Source of the DNA: Vibrio nereis NBRC 15637
GTDB taxonomy: Bacteria; Pseudomonadota; Gammaproteobacteria; Enterobacterales; Vibrionaceae
Assembly: GCF_001591105.1 (NCBI RefSeq)
Contig: NZ_BCUD01000005.1
Coordinates: 1-64,000 of the forward strand
Reading direction: 5' to 3'
DNA length: 64,000 nt
The notes below the pieces were generated by a model. It had not been told where the DNA came from. It saw nothing but the letters and a program-made list of their open reading frames with translations, and did not search any database. Positions 1 to 9,462 of this stretch are shown piece after piece. Position numbers and translations under genes: made by a program. Each line of letters starts with the position of its first letter. Positions within the stretch are counted from its first letter, which is position 1.

Positions 1-21
1 AAGAATAAGAAGTCACTTTGA

Positions 22-1152
22 TTACTTACGTAAGTCTGGTGGGATCGGCAGATCAGATGCCTTTAAATTCGGTCGTTGACCACCACGCTTGCGATACTGT
101 TTGAGCTGGAAAACATAAGCCAAGACTTGTGCCACGGCTGTAAATAACCCGTCCGGGATCTCTTGCTCCAATTCAGTAGAATGGTACAGCGCTCGCGCCA
201 GTGGAGGAGCAGGGATCACATAAATATCATTTTCGCGCGCGATTTCTCTGATCTTAAGTGCCATATGGTCTGTACCTTTGGCGACAACAATCGGAGCCCG
301 ATCTGAGTCTTGTTTATAACGCAGTGCGACTGAGAAATGCTCTGGGTTGGTGACAATAACATCCGCTTGTGGGACTTCTGCCATCATACGACGCTGCGCG
401 GCTTCGCGTTGCAACATACGAATCCGGCCTTTTACTTCTGGTTTCCCTTCCGTCTCCTTATATTCATCCTTCACTTCCTGTTTGGTCATCTTTAACTGAT
501 TGGCGTGCTGCCAAATCTGGAACGGAATATCGATGGCTACCACAACTAAAAGAGAGCAGCTAATTAGAAGGACAAAGTTCAGTAAGATATCGAGAGCATG
601 GAAAATATTCTGCGGATACACGTCCATACTGAGCTGAAACAGGTCTTCTTTGGCCGCATTGATAAGATAAAAAGCCACTCCTGAAACGAGCGCCACTTTC
701 AAAATTGATTTAATCAGTTCGACCCAACTTTGCATGCCGACCATGCGTTTTAAACCGCTTAATGGATTCATTTTGGAGAGTTTTGGCATCGCCGCTTCGG
801 CAGAAAAACTGATCCCCCCCACTCCTGCAGCCCCTGCAACAGCAGCAACAAATAAAGTAACAAGAATAAGAATCAAAGGCAGCAATAGGTTAACCAGCGA
901 GCCCAGCGCAATGTCCATCAACTTCACATGGTCGAATATCTCCTCGCGGGAAAGGCTAAACAAACGCTCCATCACAGTGGCAAGCCCACGAGCTAAGCTC
1001 TCGCCAAACCACATTAAGGCGATAGAGCCAACCACAAGTACTGATACTGACGCGAGCTCTTTTGACCTTGCAACCTGCCCTTTTTCTCGGGCCTGTTGCA
1101 AGCGCTTGGGCGTGGCGTCTTCGGTGCGTTCTTGTCCGTCTGATTCTGCCAA
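22..1152 (-). CDS. flhB: Flagellar type III export gate protein FlhB
   Basis: FlhB is the substrate-specificity switch of the flagellar export gate in the inner membrane. It wraps the FliPQR pore and changes export from rod/hook to filament subunits after self-cleavage. The 376-residue protein has the usual basic cytoplasmic N-terminus, four membrane segments between about residues 30 and 210, then the soluble C-terminal domain. The self-cleavage motif starts at N269 and reads N-P-E-H rather than the common N-P-T-H; the asparagine and proline needed for cleavage are kept. It is the last gene visible of the fliK-to-flhB run and starts 14 bases after fliR. flhA would be expected to the left, outside the window. 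Identification is firm. Confidence 0.97.
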   Translation of the reverse strand: MAESDGQERTEDATPKRLQQAREKGQVARSKELASVSVLVVGSIALMWFGESLARGLATVMERLFSLSREEIFDHVKLMDIALGSLVNLLLPLILILVTLFVAAVAGAAGVGGISFSAEAAMPKLSKMNPLSGLKRMVGMQSWVELIKSILKVALVSGVAFYLINAAKEDLFQLSMDVYPQNIFHALDILLNFVLLISCSLLVVVAIDIPFQIWQHANQLKMTKQEVKDEYKETEGKPEVKGRIRMLQREAAQRRMMAEVPQADVIVTNPEHFSVALRYKQDSDRAPIVVAKGTDHMALKIREIARENDIYVIPAPPLARALYHSTELEQEIPDGLFTAVAQVLAYVFQLKQYRKRGGQRPNLKASDLPIPPDLRK

Positions 1153-1166
1153 TTCAGTCTCCTAAT

Positions 1167-1949
1167 TTAACAGTCGAGTCGGATCAGGCTACAAATCTGC
1201 TTCTCACCTTGCAGCCAGAATAATTCATAGTGATTGTATAAACCGGCGAGAATATACCAACACAATAGCAAACCAACGATCAGCGCGAAGGCAAAACCTA
1301 AAGAGAAAATGTTTAACTGAGGCGCAGCACGAGTCATCACACCAAAGGAAAGGTTGATGGTTAAAAGGGCAATAATACCAGAGAGCGACATGCTCAACGC
1401 CACTTTGAACATGATGCCTAGCCAAAGTGCAATCTCTCTAAAATCCATGGTCGTCAGCGAACCTGAGCCAATAGGCAGAGATTTAAAGCTCATCACGACC
1501 AGCATAATCATTTTAAGGTGGCCGTCAGTTGCGAGAAAAAACATCGTCGCCAAAAACATAAATAACTGGCCGAGCAAAGGCGTATTTTGACCATTGGCTG
1601 GGTCAACCATTGACGCGAAACCCAAGCTCGATTGCATACCCAAGATTTGACCTAAAATAACAAAGGTTTGAATCATAAACTGAGTAATGGTCCCCATAGC
1701 AACCCCGATAATGATTTGCTCAAGTAAGGTCATAAAACCTTTGAATGACAACAACTCGATCGTTTCAGGCACCGCGGGGATCGCAGGCATCACGGCAAAT
1801 GTGATAGCAAGCCCTAAATACAAACGCACCCGCGTTGACACAAAGCGCGCGCCTGTCACCGACATCACCATCAACATGGCTGAAATTCGGGTATAAGGCC
1901 AAAAATAATTGGCGAGCCAGTCGAGTATAAGGTTAGCCGGATATTCCAT
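1167..1949 (-). CDS. fliR: Flagellar export gate protein FliR
   Basis: FliR forms the export pore with FliP and FliQ at the centre of the basal body. The 260-residue protein is strongly hydrophobic, with about six membrane segments, and contains the conserved loop around G-I-A-M-G and S-M-V-D-P-A-N-G-Q. It lies 15 bases downstream of fliQ and 14 upstream of flhB in one unidirectional operon, the order usual for gammaproteobacterial flagellar loci. Length is normal for the family and nothing is odd. Confidence 0.97.
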   Translation of the reverse strand: MEYPANLILDWLANYFWPYTRISAMLMVMSVTGARFVSTRVRLYLGLAITFAVMPAIPAVPETIELLSFKGFMTLLEQIIIGVAMGTITQFMIQTFVILGQILGMQSSLGFASMVDPANGQNTPLLGQLFMFLATMFFLATDGHLKMIMLVVMSFKSLPIGSGSLTTMDFREIALWLGIMFKVALSMSLSGIIALLTINLSFGVMTRAAPQLNIFSLGFAFALIVGLLLCWYILAGLYNHYELFWLQGEKQICSLIRLDC

Positions 1950-1964
1950 AAGCCCGAATTGAAC

Positions 1965-2234
1965 CTAGTACAATACTTGAGGAAGGCGCTCTATAATGGA
2001 GAAGAAGAACTCCATCATCATTTGCGTCATCCAATGGGCAAACATCATCAACGCCAGCAATGTCACGATCAAACGTGGCAAAAAGCTTAACGTTTGTTCG
2101 TTGATAGAGGTAGCAGCCTGAAAAATTGCCACGACCAAGCCAATCAACAAGCTCGGAATAATGATGGCACAGACCATGATGAGTACCATCCACAAGGCAT
2201 CTCTAAATAGCTCAACGAATATTTCAGGCGTCAT
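1965..2234 (-). CDS. fliQ: Flagellar export gate protein FliQ
   Basis: FliQ is the small, four-copy subunit of the FliPQR export pore. The 89-residue protein has the two expected long membrane helices (about residues 15-40 and 50-75) and the family pattern of an early E-x-F-R-D-A and a central I-N-E-Q-T-L-x-F-x-P-R stretch. It sits between fliP and fliR with short gaps. The short length is normal. Confidence 0.97.
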   Translation of the reverse strand: MTPEIFVELFRDALWMVLIMVCAIIIPSLLIGLVVAIFQAATSINEQTLSFLPRLIVTLLALMMFAHWMTQMMMEFFFSIIERLPQVLY

Positions 2235-2246
2235 GGTCTTCCTCCG

Positions 2247-3119
2247 CTACAAGGCAAAGCTGCCGGCCAAGGTCGACAAGATGAGGTTCCAGCCATCGAC
2301 TAAAACAAAAAGCATCAGCTTAAAAGGCAACGAGACAATCATGGGTGACAGCATCATCATACCCATCGCCATTAATACTGAAGCTACCACTAAGTCGATG
2401 ATCAAAAACGGCAAAAACAACATAAAACCAATTTGGAAGGCTGTTTTTAGCTCTGAGGTAATGAATGCTGGGATCAACACGGCCATAGAGACATCTTCAG
2501 GCGCTGTCGCTGTTGAGCCAGAAATGTTGACGAAGGTTTCCAAATCTTTCACACGAGTCTGTTTCAACATGAAGTCTCTGATTGGAATTTGGGCCAAATC
2601 AAAAGCTTGTCTCGCACTGATTTGCTCATTAATGTAAGGCTGAACGGCGTCATCGTTTATCTTGTTCAACACTGGCGACATAATGAAAAAGGTCAGAAAG
2701 ATTGAGATACCAATAATCACCTGGTTCGATGGCGTCTGCTGCAGGCCCATTGCCTGACGCAAAATCGACATTACGACCACAATCCGCGTGAATGAAGTCA
2801 TCAGGATAACCATTGCTGGCAAGAAGCCCAACATGGTCATCAATGCAAGAATCTGCAAGTTGACTGAGTAGTCTTCACTGCCATCAGGATTGGTCGTCAT
2901 CGTCAGGGCAGGAATCCCTCCCCCGCCACCAGCAATCGAACCTGTCGATAAGGTTCTTGCGTTTCCCTGCTCACTTTCCATTGCCGAGACAGTAACAGAG
3001 TTTGATGCAGGACTAGCAGGAACAGGCTCATCACCCTCTGCTTGCGCATAACTAAAAGCAGAGAATAGAGCGACGAATAAGGTCAACAATATCGCGGTAA
3101 ACTGGCTAGTTCTTATCAT
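2247..3119 (-). CDS. fliP: Flagellar export gate protein FliP
   Basis: FliP is the main pore-forming subunit of the flagellar export gate. The 290-residue product begins with a cleavable signal peptide (hydrophobic core about residues 8-24, then A-Q-A), as in other FliP proteins. A glycine/serine-rich periplasmic segment of about 55 residues and three or four membrane helices follow. Conserved FliP stretches T-S-F-T-R-I-V-V-V and [10 protein letters not shown] are visible. Its start overlaps the 3' end of fliO by 14 bases, which suggests translational coupling. The low-complexity region after the signal peptide makes it a little longer than enterobacterial FliP. Confidence 0.97.
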   Translation of the reverse strand: MIRTSQFTAILLTLFVALFSAFSYAQAEGDEPVPASPASNSVTVSAMESEQGNARTLSTGSIAGGGGGIPALTMTTNPDGSEDYSVNLQILALMTMLGFLPAMVILMTSFTRIVVVMSILRQAMGLQQTPSNQVIIGISIFLTFFIMSPVLNKINDDAVQPYINEQISARQAFDLAQIPIRDFMLKQTRVKDLETFVNISGSTATAPEDVSMAVLIPAFITSELKTAFQIGFMLFLPFLIIDLVVASVLMAMGMMMLSPMIVSLPFKLMLFVLVDGWNLILSTLAGSFAL

Positions 3120-3522
3120 TCTTTTTTAACAGCTGAGTCAGTTGATTAGCAAATGGGCTAGACACTAAAGACGACTTGTTCAGCTCCTCCTGAGACAAAG
3201 GTTTATCCAATTTAGAGATCAACTGGATGGACTGCGCGGTAACCCCAACCAAAAACTGCTCTTCCCCAGCTTGAACTATCATAATGCGCTCTTTGGTTCC
3301 TACTGGGATCTGTCGTATCACACTCAACCCTTGTTGATTGGCCAGCGCGGGAAACTTCATGCGTTTCAATAGCCAAGCCAAGAACAAAATAAAAGCAATA
3401 ACGAACAAAAGCGACCCAAGGGTGGCCGCTAAATCCAACTGACTACCAGGCGTGGCCGCCAACACAGAAGGGGAAAAGAATGTTAGTAAGTAAAATACGT
3501 ACCCTTTCAGCTTATGAGCCAT
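3106..3522 (-). CDS. fliO: Flagellar biosynthesis protein FliO
   Basis: FliO is a membrane assembly factor that stabilises FliP during construction of the export gate. The 138-residue protein has an N-terminal hydrophobic, signal-like segment, a single strong membrane helix near residues 33-52, then a basic cytoplasmic domain with the family pattern of V-G-x-K-E-R-I and E-x-F-L-V-G-V-T. It is sandwiched between fliN (2-base gap) and fliP (14-base overlap). FliO is poorly conserved, so position supports the call as much as sequence does. Confidence 0.93.
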   Translation of the reverse strand: MAHKLKGYVFYLLTFFSPSVLAATPGSQLDLAATLGSLLFVIAFILFLAWLLKRMKFPALANQQGLSVIRQIPVGTKERIMIVQAGEEQFLVGVTAQSIQLISKLDKPLSQEELNKSSLVSSPFANQLTQLLKKNDKN

Positions 3523-3524
3523 AT

Positions 3525-3941
3525 TTACCTTAGTTTCTTAATTCGCTCTGTCTGACTGATAACGTCAGTAAGGCGGATACCAAACTTGTCGTTCACTACT
3601 ACAACTTCGCCATGAGCAATCAACGTACCATTAACCAACACGTCTAGAGATTCACCCGCTAAGCGCTCTAGCTCAACCACAGAGCCTTGGTTAAGTTGAA
3701 GCAGGTTACGGATACTGATTTGCGAACGACCCACCTCCATCGAAATAGTGACCGGAATATCGAGAATGGTGTCTAACTTACGGCGTTCATCATCCGAAAT
3801 CGGTGAGGAGGTGTCTTTTAGCTCATCAAGTTGAGCAGACATAACCTCATCTACATCAATCTCTGGTGCATTAGGATCTTCGCCCAAAGCTGCCGCCCAT
3901 TCGTCGGCCAGTTTTTGGTCGTCACTTGGTTCCATACTCAT
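3525..3941 (-). CDS. fliN: Flagellar C-ring switch protein FliN
   Basis: FliN forms the base of the cytoplasmic switch ring together with FliM and FliG and helps load export cargo through FliH. The 138-residue protein has an acidic N-terminal extension of about 60 residues followed by the SpoA/SURF1-type domain (about 60-138), with the recognisable L-D-I-P-V-T-I-S-M-E-V-G start and a V-L-V-N-G-T-L-I-A-H-G-E-V core. It lies 15 bases after fliM. FliN of enterobacteria is of the same length. Confidence 0.97.
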   Translation of the reverse strand: MSMEPSDDQKLADEWAAALGEDPNAPEIDVDEVMSAQLDELKDTSSPISDDERRKLDTILDIPVTISMEVGRSQISIRNLLQLNQGSVVELERLAGESLDVLVNGTLIAHGEVVVVNDKFGIRLTDVISQTERIKKLR

Positions 3942-3956
3942 ACCTACAATTCTTTA

Positions 3957-5003
3957 TTAATCGTCTATCTCGCCGTCATCGCCTTCTAACTCAGAAATAA
4001 CATCTTTGCTTAAGAAGGCAATATCGGATTTAACCACATCTGGTCGTTTAATTTTTTCTGACACCTGTACCGCCAAGTTGTCACCAGAGCGACCCATTTT
4101 GACTCGAAATGTCGGCAGATCTTCGACGAACATAACGGCATTTTCAGGCATATTAATTGGGATAATGTCGCCAGGTCTCAGTTCCATGAGATCACGTAGA
4201 GAGATATCTTGCTCCAACAGGTTCACTCGAAAGTTGACTGGCACGTCCATGATCTCTTCACGCAGCGCTGTACTCCATCGAACGTCAGTTTCCATTTTGT
4301 CCGATTGAACACCGGCATCGAGCAACTCTCGAATTGGCTCAACCATTGAGTAAGGCATCACCACGTGGAAATCACCACCACCACCATCCACTTCGATATG
4401 GAAAGAGCTGACAACGATAACCTCTGTCGGGCTAACGATGTTTGCCATACTCGGGTTTACTTCCGAGTCCAAATACTCAAACTCCACCCCCATGACTGGT
4501 GACCAAGATTCTTTGTAATCTTCAAACACAATCTTGAGCAAGAGCTGAATAATTCGGCGCTCTGTTGGGGTGAACTCGCGTCCCTCAATACGGGCATGGA
4601 ATCGACCATCACCACCAAAGAAGTTTTCAACCAGAATAAACACCAGTCGCGCTTCCATGGTAATCAGGGCTGTGCCTTTCAATGGTCGAAAGCGAACCAT
4701 GTTTAGACTGGTTGGAACGTACAAGGTATTTTGGTATTCACCAAATTTCATCATCTGTACGCCGTTGATCGAGACTTCAGCTGTTTTACGCAGCATGTTA
4801 AACAAACTGATACGCAAGTGACGAGCAAAGCGCTCATTGATCAGCTCGAGGGTCGGCATCCGGCCACGGACAATACGATCCTGTGATGAAAAGTCGAACT
4901 CTACCGCAGAGCTGCTATCAACCTCTGAATCTTCAACTTCATCGACATCATCTACACCGTGGAGGAGCGCATCGATTTCATCTTGGCTTAATAGATCAGT
5001 CAC
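3957..5003 (-). CDS. fliM: Flagellar motor switch protein FliM
   Basis: FliM is the C-ring protein that binds phosphorylated CheY and transmits the signal to FliG, reversing rotation. The 348-residue protein opens with the CheY-binding peptide, here L-S-Q-D-E-I-D-A-L-L, followed by an acidic linker, the CheC-like middle domain (about 45-230) with the G-G-x-G-x-F-like turn, and a C-terminal SpoA domain homologous to FliN. It follows fliL by 7 bases and precedes fliN. Full length and typical. Confidence 0.98.
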   Translation of the reverse strand: MTDLLSQDEIDALLHGVDDVDEVEDSEVDSSSAVEFDFSSQDRIVRGRMPTLELINERFARHLRISLFNMLRKTAEVSINGVQMMKFGEYQNTLYVPTSLNMVRFRPLKGTALITMEARLVFILVENFFGGDGRFHARIEGREFTPTERRIIQLLLKIVFEDYKESWSPVMGVEFEYLDSEVNPSMANIVSPTEVIVVSSFHIEVDGGGGDFHVVMPYSMVEPIRELLDAGVQSDKMETDVRWSTALREEIMDVPVNFRVNLLEQDISLRDLMELRPGDIIPINMPENAVMFVEDLPTFRVKMGRSGDNLAVQVSEKIKRPDVVKSDIAFLSKDVISELEGDDGEIDD

Positions 5004-5010
5004 AGTTCAC

Positions 5011-5508
5011 CTATTGAATGACAAAATCAGTAAAGAGCACGCGCTCAATCACAGGTTTACCCACCGCGCGATTTAAGCTGGCCTTGATATCATCCGTTGC
5101 TTTACTACGGAGCTCAACACGACCATTAGCACTGCGTAACTGCTCTACCGTTGCCGAAGCAAACGTGCTCAATAAGGTACTTTCAACCAATGGCGAGTGG
5201 TAGCGCGCCAAGTTTTCATTTTCGGCGCCACGTACCATCAACTGAACTTTGATTTGTACTAAGCGGTCACGTTTGTCGCCTGTCACGTTAAAAATAAAAG
5301 GCTGAGGGATATTCACGTAAGCAACCGGTTCTGCTGATGTAACGACTTCTTGTTGAGCCGTCTCTTGGTTAGCCTGTGTGTCATCAGAGCCCATCAAGAA
5401 AAACGCAGCGCCTCCGCCACCAAGCAAAAGGACAACAGCAGCAACAATTATAATGATCAGCTTACCTTTCCCTTTTGGCGCCTCTGTCTCGACTTCTTCG
5501 ATTGCCAT
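5011..5508 (-). CDS. fliL: Flagellar basal body-associated protein FliL
   Basis: FliL is a single-span inner-membrane protein that rings the stator units and supports torque at high load; in vibrios it is needed for good function of the sodium-driven PomAB stator. The 165-residue product has a short charged cytoplasmic N-terminus, one membrane helix at about residues 18-40 and a periplasmic domain with the typical V-x-Y-V-x-I-P-x-P-F and the C-terminal V-L-F-T-D-F-V-I-Q ending. It lies between fliK and fliM in the operon. Confidence 0.97.
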   Translation of the reverse strand: MAIEEVETEAPKGKGKLIIIIVAAVVLLLGGGGAAFFLMGSDDTQANQETAQQEVVTSAEPVAYVNIPQPFIFNVTGDKRDRLVQIKVQLMVRGAENENLARYHSPLVESTLLSTFASATVEQLRSANGRVELRSKATDDIKASLNRAVGKPVIERVLFTDFVIQ

Positions 5509-5544
5509 AACTTAACGTTCTCTTAATATTGGTATTTTCACAGT

Positions 5545-7575
5545 TTAAGCGTAATAGCTAATTCCATCACGCTTTGCGGCGACATTCAAATCAAGATTGA
5601 TGTCTGCTTCAAGGTTTTCTTCAGCCATACCTGATTGATTGCTGCCACCTTGACCAGAATGGGGCTGCCCACCTGCTGCGTATCGATTTTGCTGTTGATT
5701 ACTCGGTTGTTGCTGAACCGAAGTATCCCCTAGCTGCACACCTTGTTGAGCAAGCATCTCACGCAATCTAGGCATAGATTGTTCAAGTGCATCACGCGCT
5801 TGTTGGTTCGCAACCGTAAAGTGAACCGTTGCGCCGTCTCCATTCATATTCATGCGAATCTGCATTCGGCCTAACTCGGGCGGATCCAGGCGAATATCGA
5901 TATTTTTCAAATTCTTGGACAGCATCATTTGCACACGCTCTGCAACTTGGTCACTCGCCATCTCGCGGTTTAACTGCAAGGGAATCTGTGCGTTTGCCTG
6001 CTCGACTCTAGGCTGAGTCCCCGTCGGAGCATTTTGCTGTACACCGGCGGCTTGAGCCAACTGGTGAGCAAATGTTGACTCGCCTCCTTGGCCTGTCTCT
6101 GCTTTGTCCAGTGATTTACCAACCAATGAAGCTGCTGCTTTCGCGCCCAACGAGGCTTTAAGCAAAGCCTGCTCAGTAACGGCAGGTGCGGCTGATGCTA
6201 CTGTATTGGCTAACTGTGGCGTAGGCGTGGTATTCACGGCATCCGGCAAAGGCGCACTATTAACCATGCTATTTTGCAGAGCCACTTGAGGCGCATGCGC
6301 CTTAGACAATTGCGATGAGTTTACCGCCGTAGCCGACGGTGAAGATCCACTGGTTTGCGCGTCTTTTGTTTGCACCGCAGCTTGTGTCAAGGCTTCTTCT
6401 GTGACCGCATCAGAATTATTTACTGACCACGGAATTGCAGGAGCATTTTGCTCTGCTTCCGGCGCTGTATCCTCGACTAAATTGGCTATTTGAGCCGTGC
6501 TTTTATCACTAGGAGCATTGACCGCTGTTTGGTGTGGTGGCAATTCTTGTGAGCTACGAGATTTATCTATCTCTGTTGAATTTTCAACCTCTGAAACGTT
6601 CACTACATCTTTAGCGATGGCTTCTTTTTCCACGCCATTTGGCGAAAATTCAGTCTTAACCTGTTTAACTCCGTCGGAGGCCTCGGTAGACAGATGTTGT
6701 TCAGAGTTTTCAAGCTTGTCAGCAGATCCTGCCATTGGACGCTCTGATTTTTCACCTTTTTCATCCTCAGCAAGATTCGCTTCACCTGGACTCACACTAT
6801 TGTTCGAGTGCATTGCTGGCTTAATCGCTTCAGAGGCTTCAGTATCTTTTACTAACTCGGGAGCTTGTTCATCACTCAGCGGTTTTTCTTGTTGCTGAAT
6901 GAAACGCTTGGCTGATTCAGGTATCACAACAGAATCTGATGCAGATTGGGGCTCATCGGGTATTTGTGAGCTTTCGGTCACTGCTCGTGGTTGGCTTGTT
7001 GGTTTAGGTTGCTCGCCGTCACTTATAGTCGATCGATTGTCAGATGCTACTTTATCGATTTTTTGAACCACAGCTTCTTTAACATCGCCCTCTTCACTAA
7101 CGCTAGCTTGTGGCAAACCTTTGCCGTTATTAGGCTGCAATGCATTGTTGGCATCGTTGAGACGCTTAAGAACCTGCTCGCTATCAGCAACAATGGACTC
7201 GGCGCTTTTAGAGTCGTTTTGCTCACTAGAAACAGGGGTAGATGAGGCCGATTTTGCGCTGCTTTGAGCGTCGTCAGCTTCTCCTGCACTGTCTTTCTGC
7301 TCTACAAGCAGTTCATCTGTCTCAGTGTTTTCAATTTGCTTTGTATCGACAGATTTTTGAGCTTCACCCGTTTCTGCACTTTCACCAACATTAGCACCAG
7401 ACGAGCTAATGACTTCTTTTTCGCTTTGCTCTGAATCGCCTTTCACAAACGCAACCAGCTTAGACAAAAAACCTTCCGGCGCGACAACTTCGCCTTCGCC
7501 CGCGACATCTGTACTTTCTGCAGCAGGTTTTGTTGCTTTAGGGTTGTCCGTTGCTACCGATAGATTGATATTCAT
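5545..7575 (-). CDS. fliK: Flagellar hook-length control protein FliK
   Basis: FliK is a secreted molecular ruler that measures the hook and triggers the FlhB specificity switch. The ATG at 7575 is chosen because an AGGTGA ribosome-binding sequence lies just upstream; an in-frame TTG further upstream has no such support. This gives 676 residues, long for FliK. Residues 20 to about 550 are low-complexity, rich in Ser, Glu, Ala, Asp and Gln, as expected for a disordered ruler. The C-terminal globular switch domain (about 555-640) carries the family pattern of L-x-P-x-E-L-G-x-x-x-I-R and is followed by a Gln-rich tail. The gene heads the fliK-to-flhB operon and has its own sigma-54 element at 7658-7673. 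Confidence 0.95.
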   Translation of the reverse strand: MNINLSVATDNPKATKPAAESTDVAGEGEVVAPEGFLSKLVAFVKGDSEQSEKEVISSSGANVGESAETGEAQKSVDTKQIENTETDELLVEQKDSAGEADDAQSSAKSASSTPVSSEQNDSKSAESIVADSEQVLKRLNDANNALQPNNGKGLPQASVSEEGDVKEAVVQKIDKVASDNRSTISDGEQPKPTSQPRAVTESSQIPDEPQSASDSVVIPESAKRFIQQQEKPLSDEQAPELVKDTEASEAIKPAMHSNNSVSPGEANLAEDEKGEKSERPMAGSADKLENSEQHLSTEASDGVKQVKTEFSPNGVEKEAIAKDVVNVSEVENSTEIDKSRSSQELPPHQTAVNAPSDKSTAQIANLVEDTAPEAEQNAPAIPWSVNNSDAVTEEALTQAAVQTKDAQTSGSSPSATAVNSSQLSKAHAPQVALQNSMVNSAPLPDAVNTTPTPQLANTVASAAPAVTEQALLKASLGAKAAASLVGKSLDKAETGQGGESTFAHQLAQAAGVQQNAPTGTQPRVEQANAQIPLQLNREMASDQVAERVQMMLSKNLKNIDIRLDPPELGRMQIRMNMNGDGATVHFTVANQQARDALEQSMPRLREMLAQQGVQLGDTSVQQQPSNQQQNRYAAGGQPHSGQGGSNQSGMAEENLEADINLDLNVAAKRDGISYYA

Positions 7576-7657
7576 ACTCAAGTCACCTACACAGACTGAA
7601 GAAAGCGTACAATGCAAAACGCAATGCGTACGGTATTAATAAACTAACGGTAATAAA

Positions 7658-7673
7658 TGCAAGAAATACGCCA
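7658..7673 (-). promoter_or_regulatory. Predicted sigma-54 promoter of the fliK operon
   Basis: Read on the minus strand the 16 bases are TGGCGTATTTCTTGCA, matching the sigma-54 pattern TGGCAYRNNNYTTGCW with the GG and GC dinucleotides at the right spacing (one mismatch, G for A at position 5). It lies about 80 bases upstream of the fliK start codon, in the gap between fliJ and fliK. In vibrios the genes at this level are activated by FlrC, so this element would allow fliK-L-M-N-O-P-Q-R-flhB to be transcribed apart from fliE-J. Confidence 0.75.
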
Positions 7674-7692
7674 AACAATGGCAACAAATAAC

Positions 7693-8136
7693 TTACAGCT
7701 GAGTAAATCGGCGGGAAAATTGTAGCGTTGCAAATTCATCCATTTGCTTTTGCTCGCGCGCATTTTCTATTTGAGCTTTTTCGGTTTTCTTCTTCTCAAT
7801 TAACCATTCATAAGAACGTCTTTGCTTACGAGCTTCCAGCCAGTTTTGCTCGCAGCTTTCAACCTGCCCTTTGAAGTGACTTTCAGCCTGTTTCTGTTTG
7901 GCTAGCGTTTCATCAAGCGTGGTTAAAAATCGGTTAAGGTGGCTGTATTGGCTGGCTGTCAAACCTTGCTGACCTCGGTCTATCAACTGCTGGCAATAGT
8001 CCATACGATACTGTTCTATTTGCTGCAACTGTTGGTAATAGCCATCGAGCTCTGTTCTGGCTTGGTTCAATGCTAAAACGGCTTGGTTTTCTCGCTCTTT
8101 CGCTTGTTCCAACAGAAATTCAAGTGCGTTATTCAT
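7693..8136 (-). CDS. fliJ: Flagellar export chaperone FliJ
   Basis: FliJ is the central stalk of the FliHIJ export ATPase and escorts chaperones to the gate. The 147-residue protein is almost entirely charged alpha-helix with heptad-like spacing, rich in Gln, Glu, Lys and Arg, as expected for the antiparallel coiled coil of this family. It starts 6 bases after fliI. Sequence conservation in FliJ is low; length, coiled-coil character and position together make the call secure. Confidence 0.95.
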   Translation of the reverse strand: MNNALEFLLEQAKERENQAVLALNQARTELDGYYQQLQQIEQYRMDYCQQLIDRGQQGLTASQYSHLNRFLTTLDETLAKQKQAESHFKGQVESCEQNWLEARKQRRSYEWLIEKKKTEKAQIENAREQKQMDEFATLQFSRRFTQL

Positions 8137-8142
8137 TGCCTA

Positions 8143-9462
8143 TCACCCTTGAAGTAAGCCACGTAACATGTTGACGCACATGTCATACGGCACACTTTCT
8201 TTCATCGATTGCTGCAAGTACGCGTCTAGCTTTGGTTTCAGCGTGAAAGCGCCATCAATAGCAGGATCGGTCCCCGGCTTATAAGCACCAATAGAGACCA
8301 AATCTTGGTTTTTACGACAAACAGAAAGTACCTGACGCACCGCTTTCGACATCAGCACATGCTCTTCGTCGGTAATCTGAGGCATGACCCGGCTCACTGA
8401 CTTTTCAACATCAATCGCAGGGTAATGACCGGCGTCCGCCATCTCACGAGACAACACAATGTGACCATCCAGAATGGCGCGTGACGCGTCAGCAATAGGG
8501 TCTTGCAGATCGTCACCTTCGGTCAGAACGGTAAAAAACGCAGTGATTGAGCCTTGATCTGGACTGCCATTCCCCGCCCTTTCAACCAGGGCCGGAAGTT
8601 TGGCAAATACAGAGGGTGGATAGCCTTTGGTTGCAGGCGGTTCACCGACCGACAAAGCAATCTCACGCTGGGCTTGAGCAAAGCGTGTAAGAGAGTCCAT
8701 TAGTAGAAGAACATCTAGGCCTTGGTCACGGAAGTATTCGGCGATAGTCAGCGCGGTCTGACAGCCTTTGAGTCGCATGAGTGGTGAAGAGTCGGCAGGC
8801 GCAGCCACGACAACAGAACGTTGGCGACCATCGACGCCAAGGATTTCTTCAATAAATTCTTTAACTTCTCGCCCACGTTCACCGATAAGGCCAACGACGA
8901 CAACCTGTGCTGTTGTGCCTCGAGTCATCATGCCGAGCGTGACCGATTTACCCACACCAGAACCAGCAAATAAGCCGATACGCTGGCCTTTGCCGACCGT
9001 CAATAAACCATTGATGGCTTTCAAACCGACATCAAGAGGCTCGGAGATCGGCTTTCTTGCAAGTGGGTTTATCGGTTCGGAGTTAAAGGAGGCGCGTTTT
9101 TCTGTATAAATAGGGCCTAATCCGTCTAGAGGATTTCCCACCCCATCGATCACCCGACCGAGTAGCTCCATTCCGACAGGTAAACCCGTTTCACTTGTTA
9201 GCGGCGTGACTTTGGCACCCGGTAGAACACCAGTGATTTGTTCACTCGGCATCAAAAAGAGGTTGTCACCAGAGAACCCCACCACCTCGGCTTCCATTTC
9301 ACCATTCATGGTTTCGACTTTGCACAAACTGCCGATGGGGGCGCGACATCCGGTTGCCTCTAAAGTTAGCCCAACAACGCGTACTAACTTACCCGACGCG
9401 ACGGGCCGACAGGTTAAACCGTCAACTTTGTATTGGGATAAACGCTCGGCTAACGCTAACAC
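8143..9462 (-). CDS. fliI: Flagellar export ATPase FliI
   Basis: FliI is the hexameric ATPase, homologous to the F1 beta subunit, that energises unfolding and entry of export substrates. In the 439-residue protein the Walker A motif G-S-G-V-G-K-S is at about residues 168-174, the catalytic-loop G-E-R-G-R-E-V lies about 30 residues later, and the Walker B region reads L-L-L-M-D-S-L-T-R. It overlaps fliH by one base and is followed by fliJ, forming the FliHIJ module. Family-typical length. Confidence 0.98.
   Translation of the reverse strand: MLALAERLSQYKVDGLTCRPVASGKLVRVVGLTLEATGCRAPIGSLCKVETMNGEMEAEVVGFSGDNLFLMPSEQITGVLPGAKVTPLTSETGLPVGMELLGRVIDGVGNPLDGLGPIYTEKRASFNSEPINPLARKPISEPLDVGLKAINGLLTVGKGQRIGLFAGSGVGKSVTLGMMTRGTTAQVVVVGLIGERGREVKEFIEEILGVDGRQRSVVVAAPADSSPLMRLKGCQTALTIAEYFRDQGLDVLLLMDSLTRFAQAQREIALSVGEPPATKGYPPSVFAKLPALVERAGNGSPDQGSITAFFTVLTEGDDLQDPIADASRAILDGHIVLSREMADAGHYPAIDVEKSVSRVMPQITDEEHVLMSKAVRQVLSVCRKNQDLVSIGAYKPGTDPAIDGAFTLKPKLDAYLQQSMKESVPYDMCVNMLRGLLQG

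Noticed and set aside
2161..2637. Plus-strand open frame of 158 codons across fliQ and fliP
   Set aside because: Antisense shadow of two conserved membrane protein genes; the composition is Lys/Ser/Ile/Asn-rich with no family resemblance.
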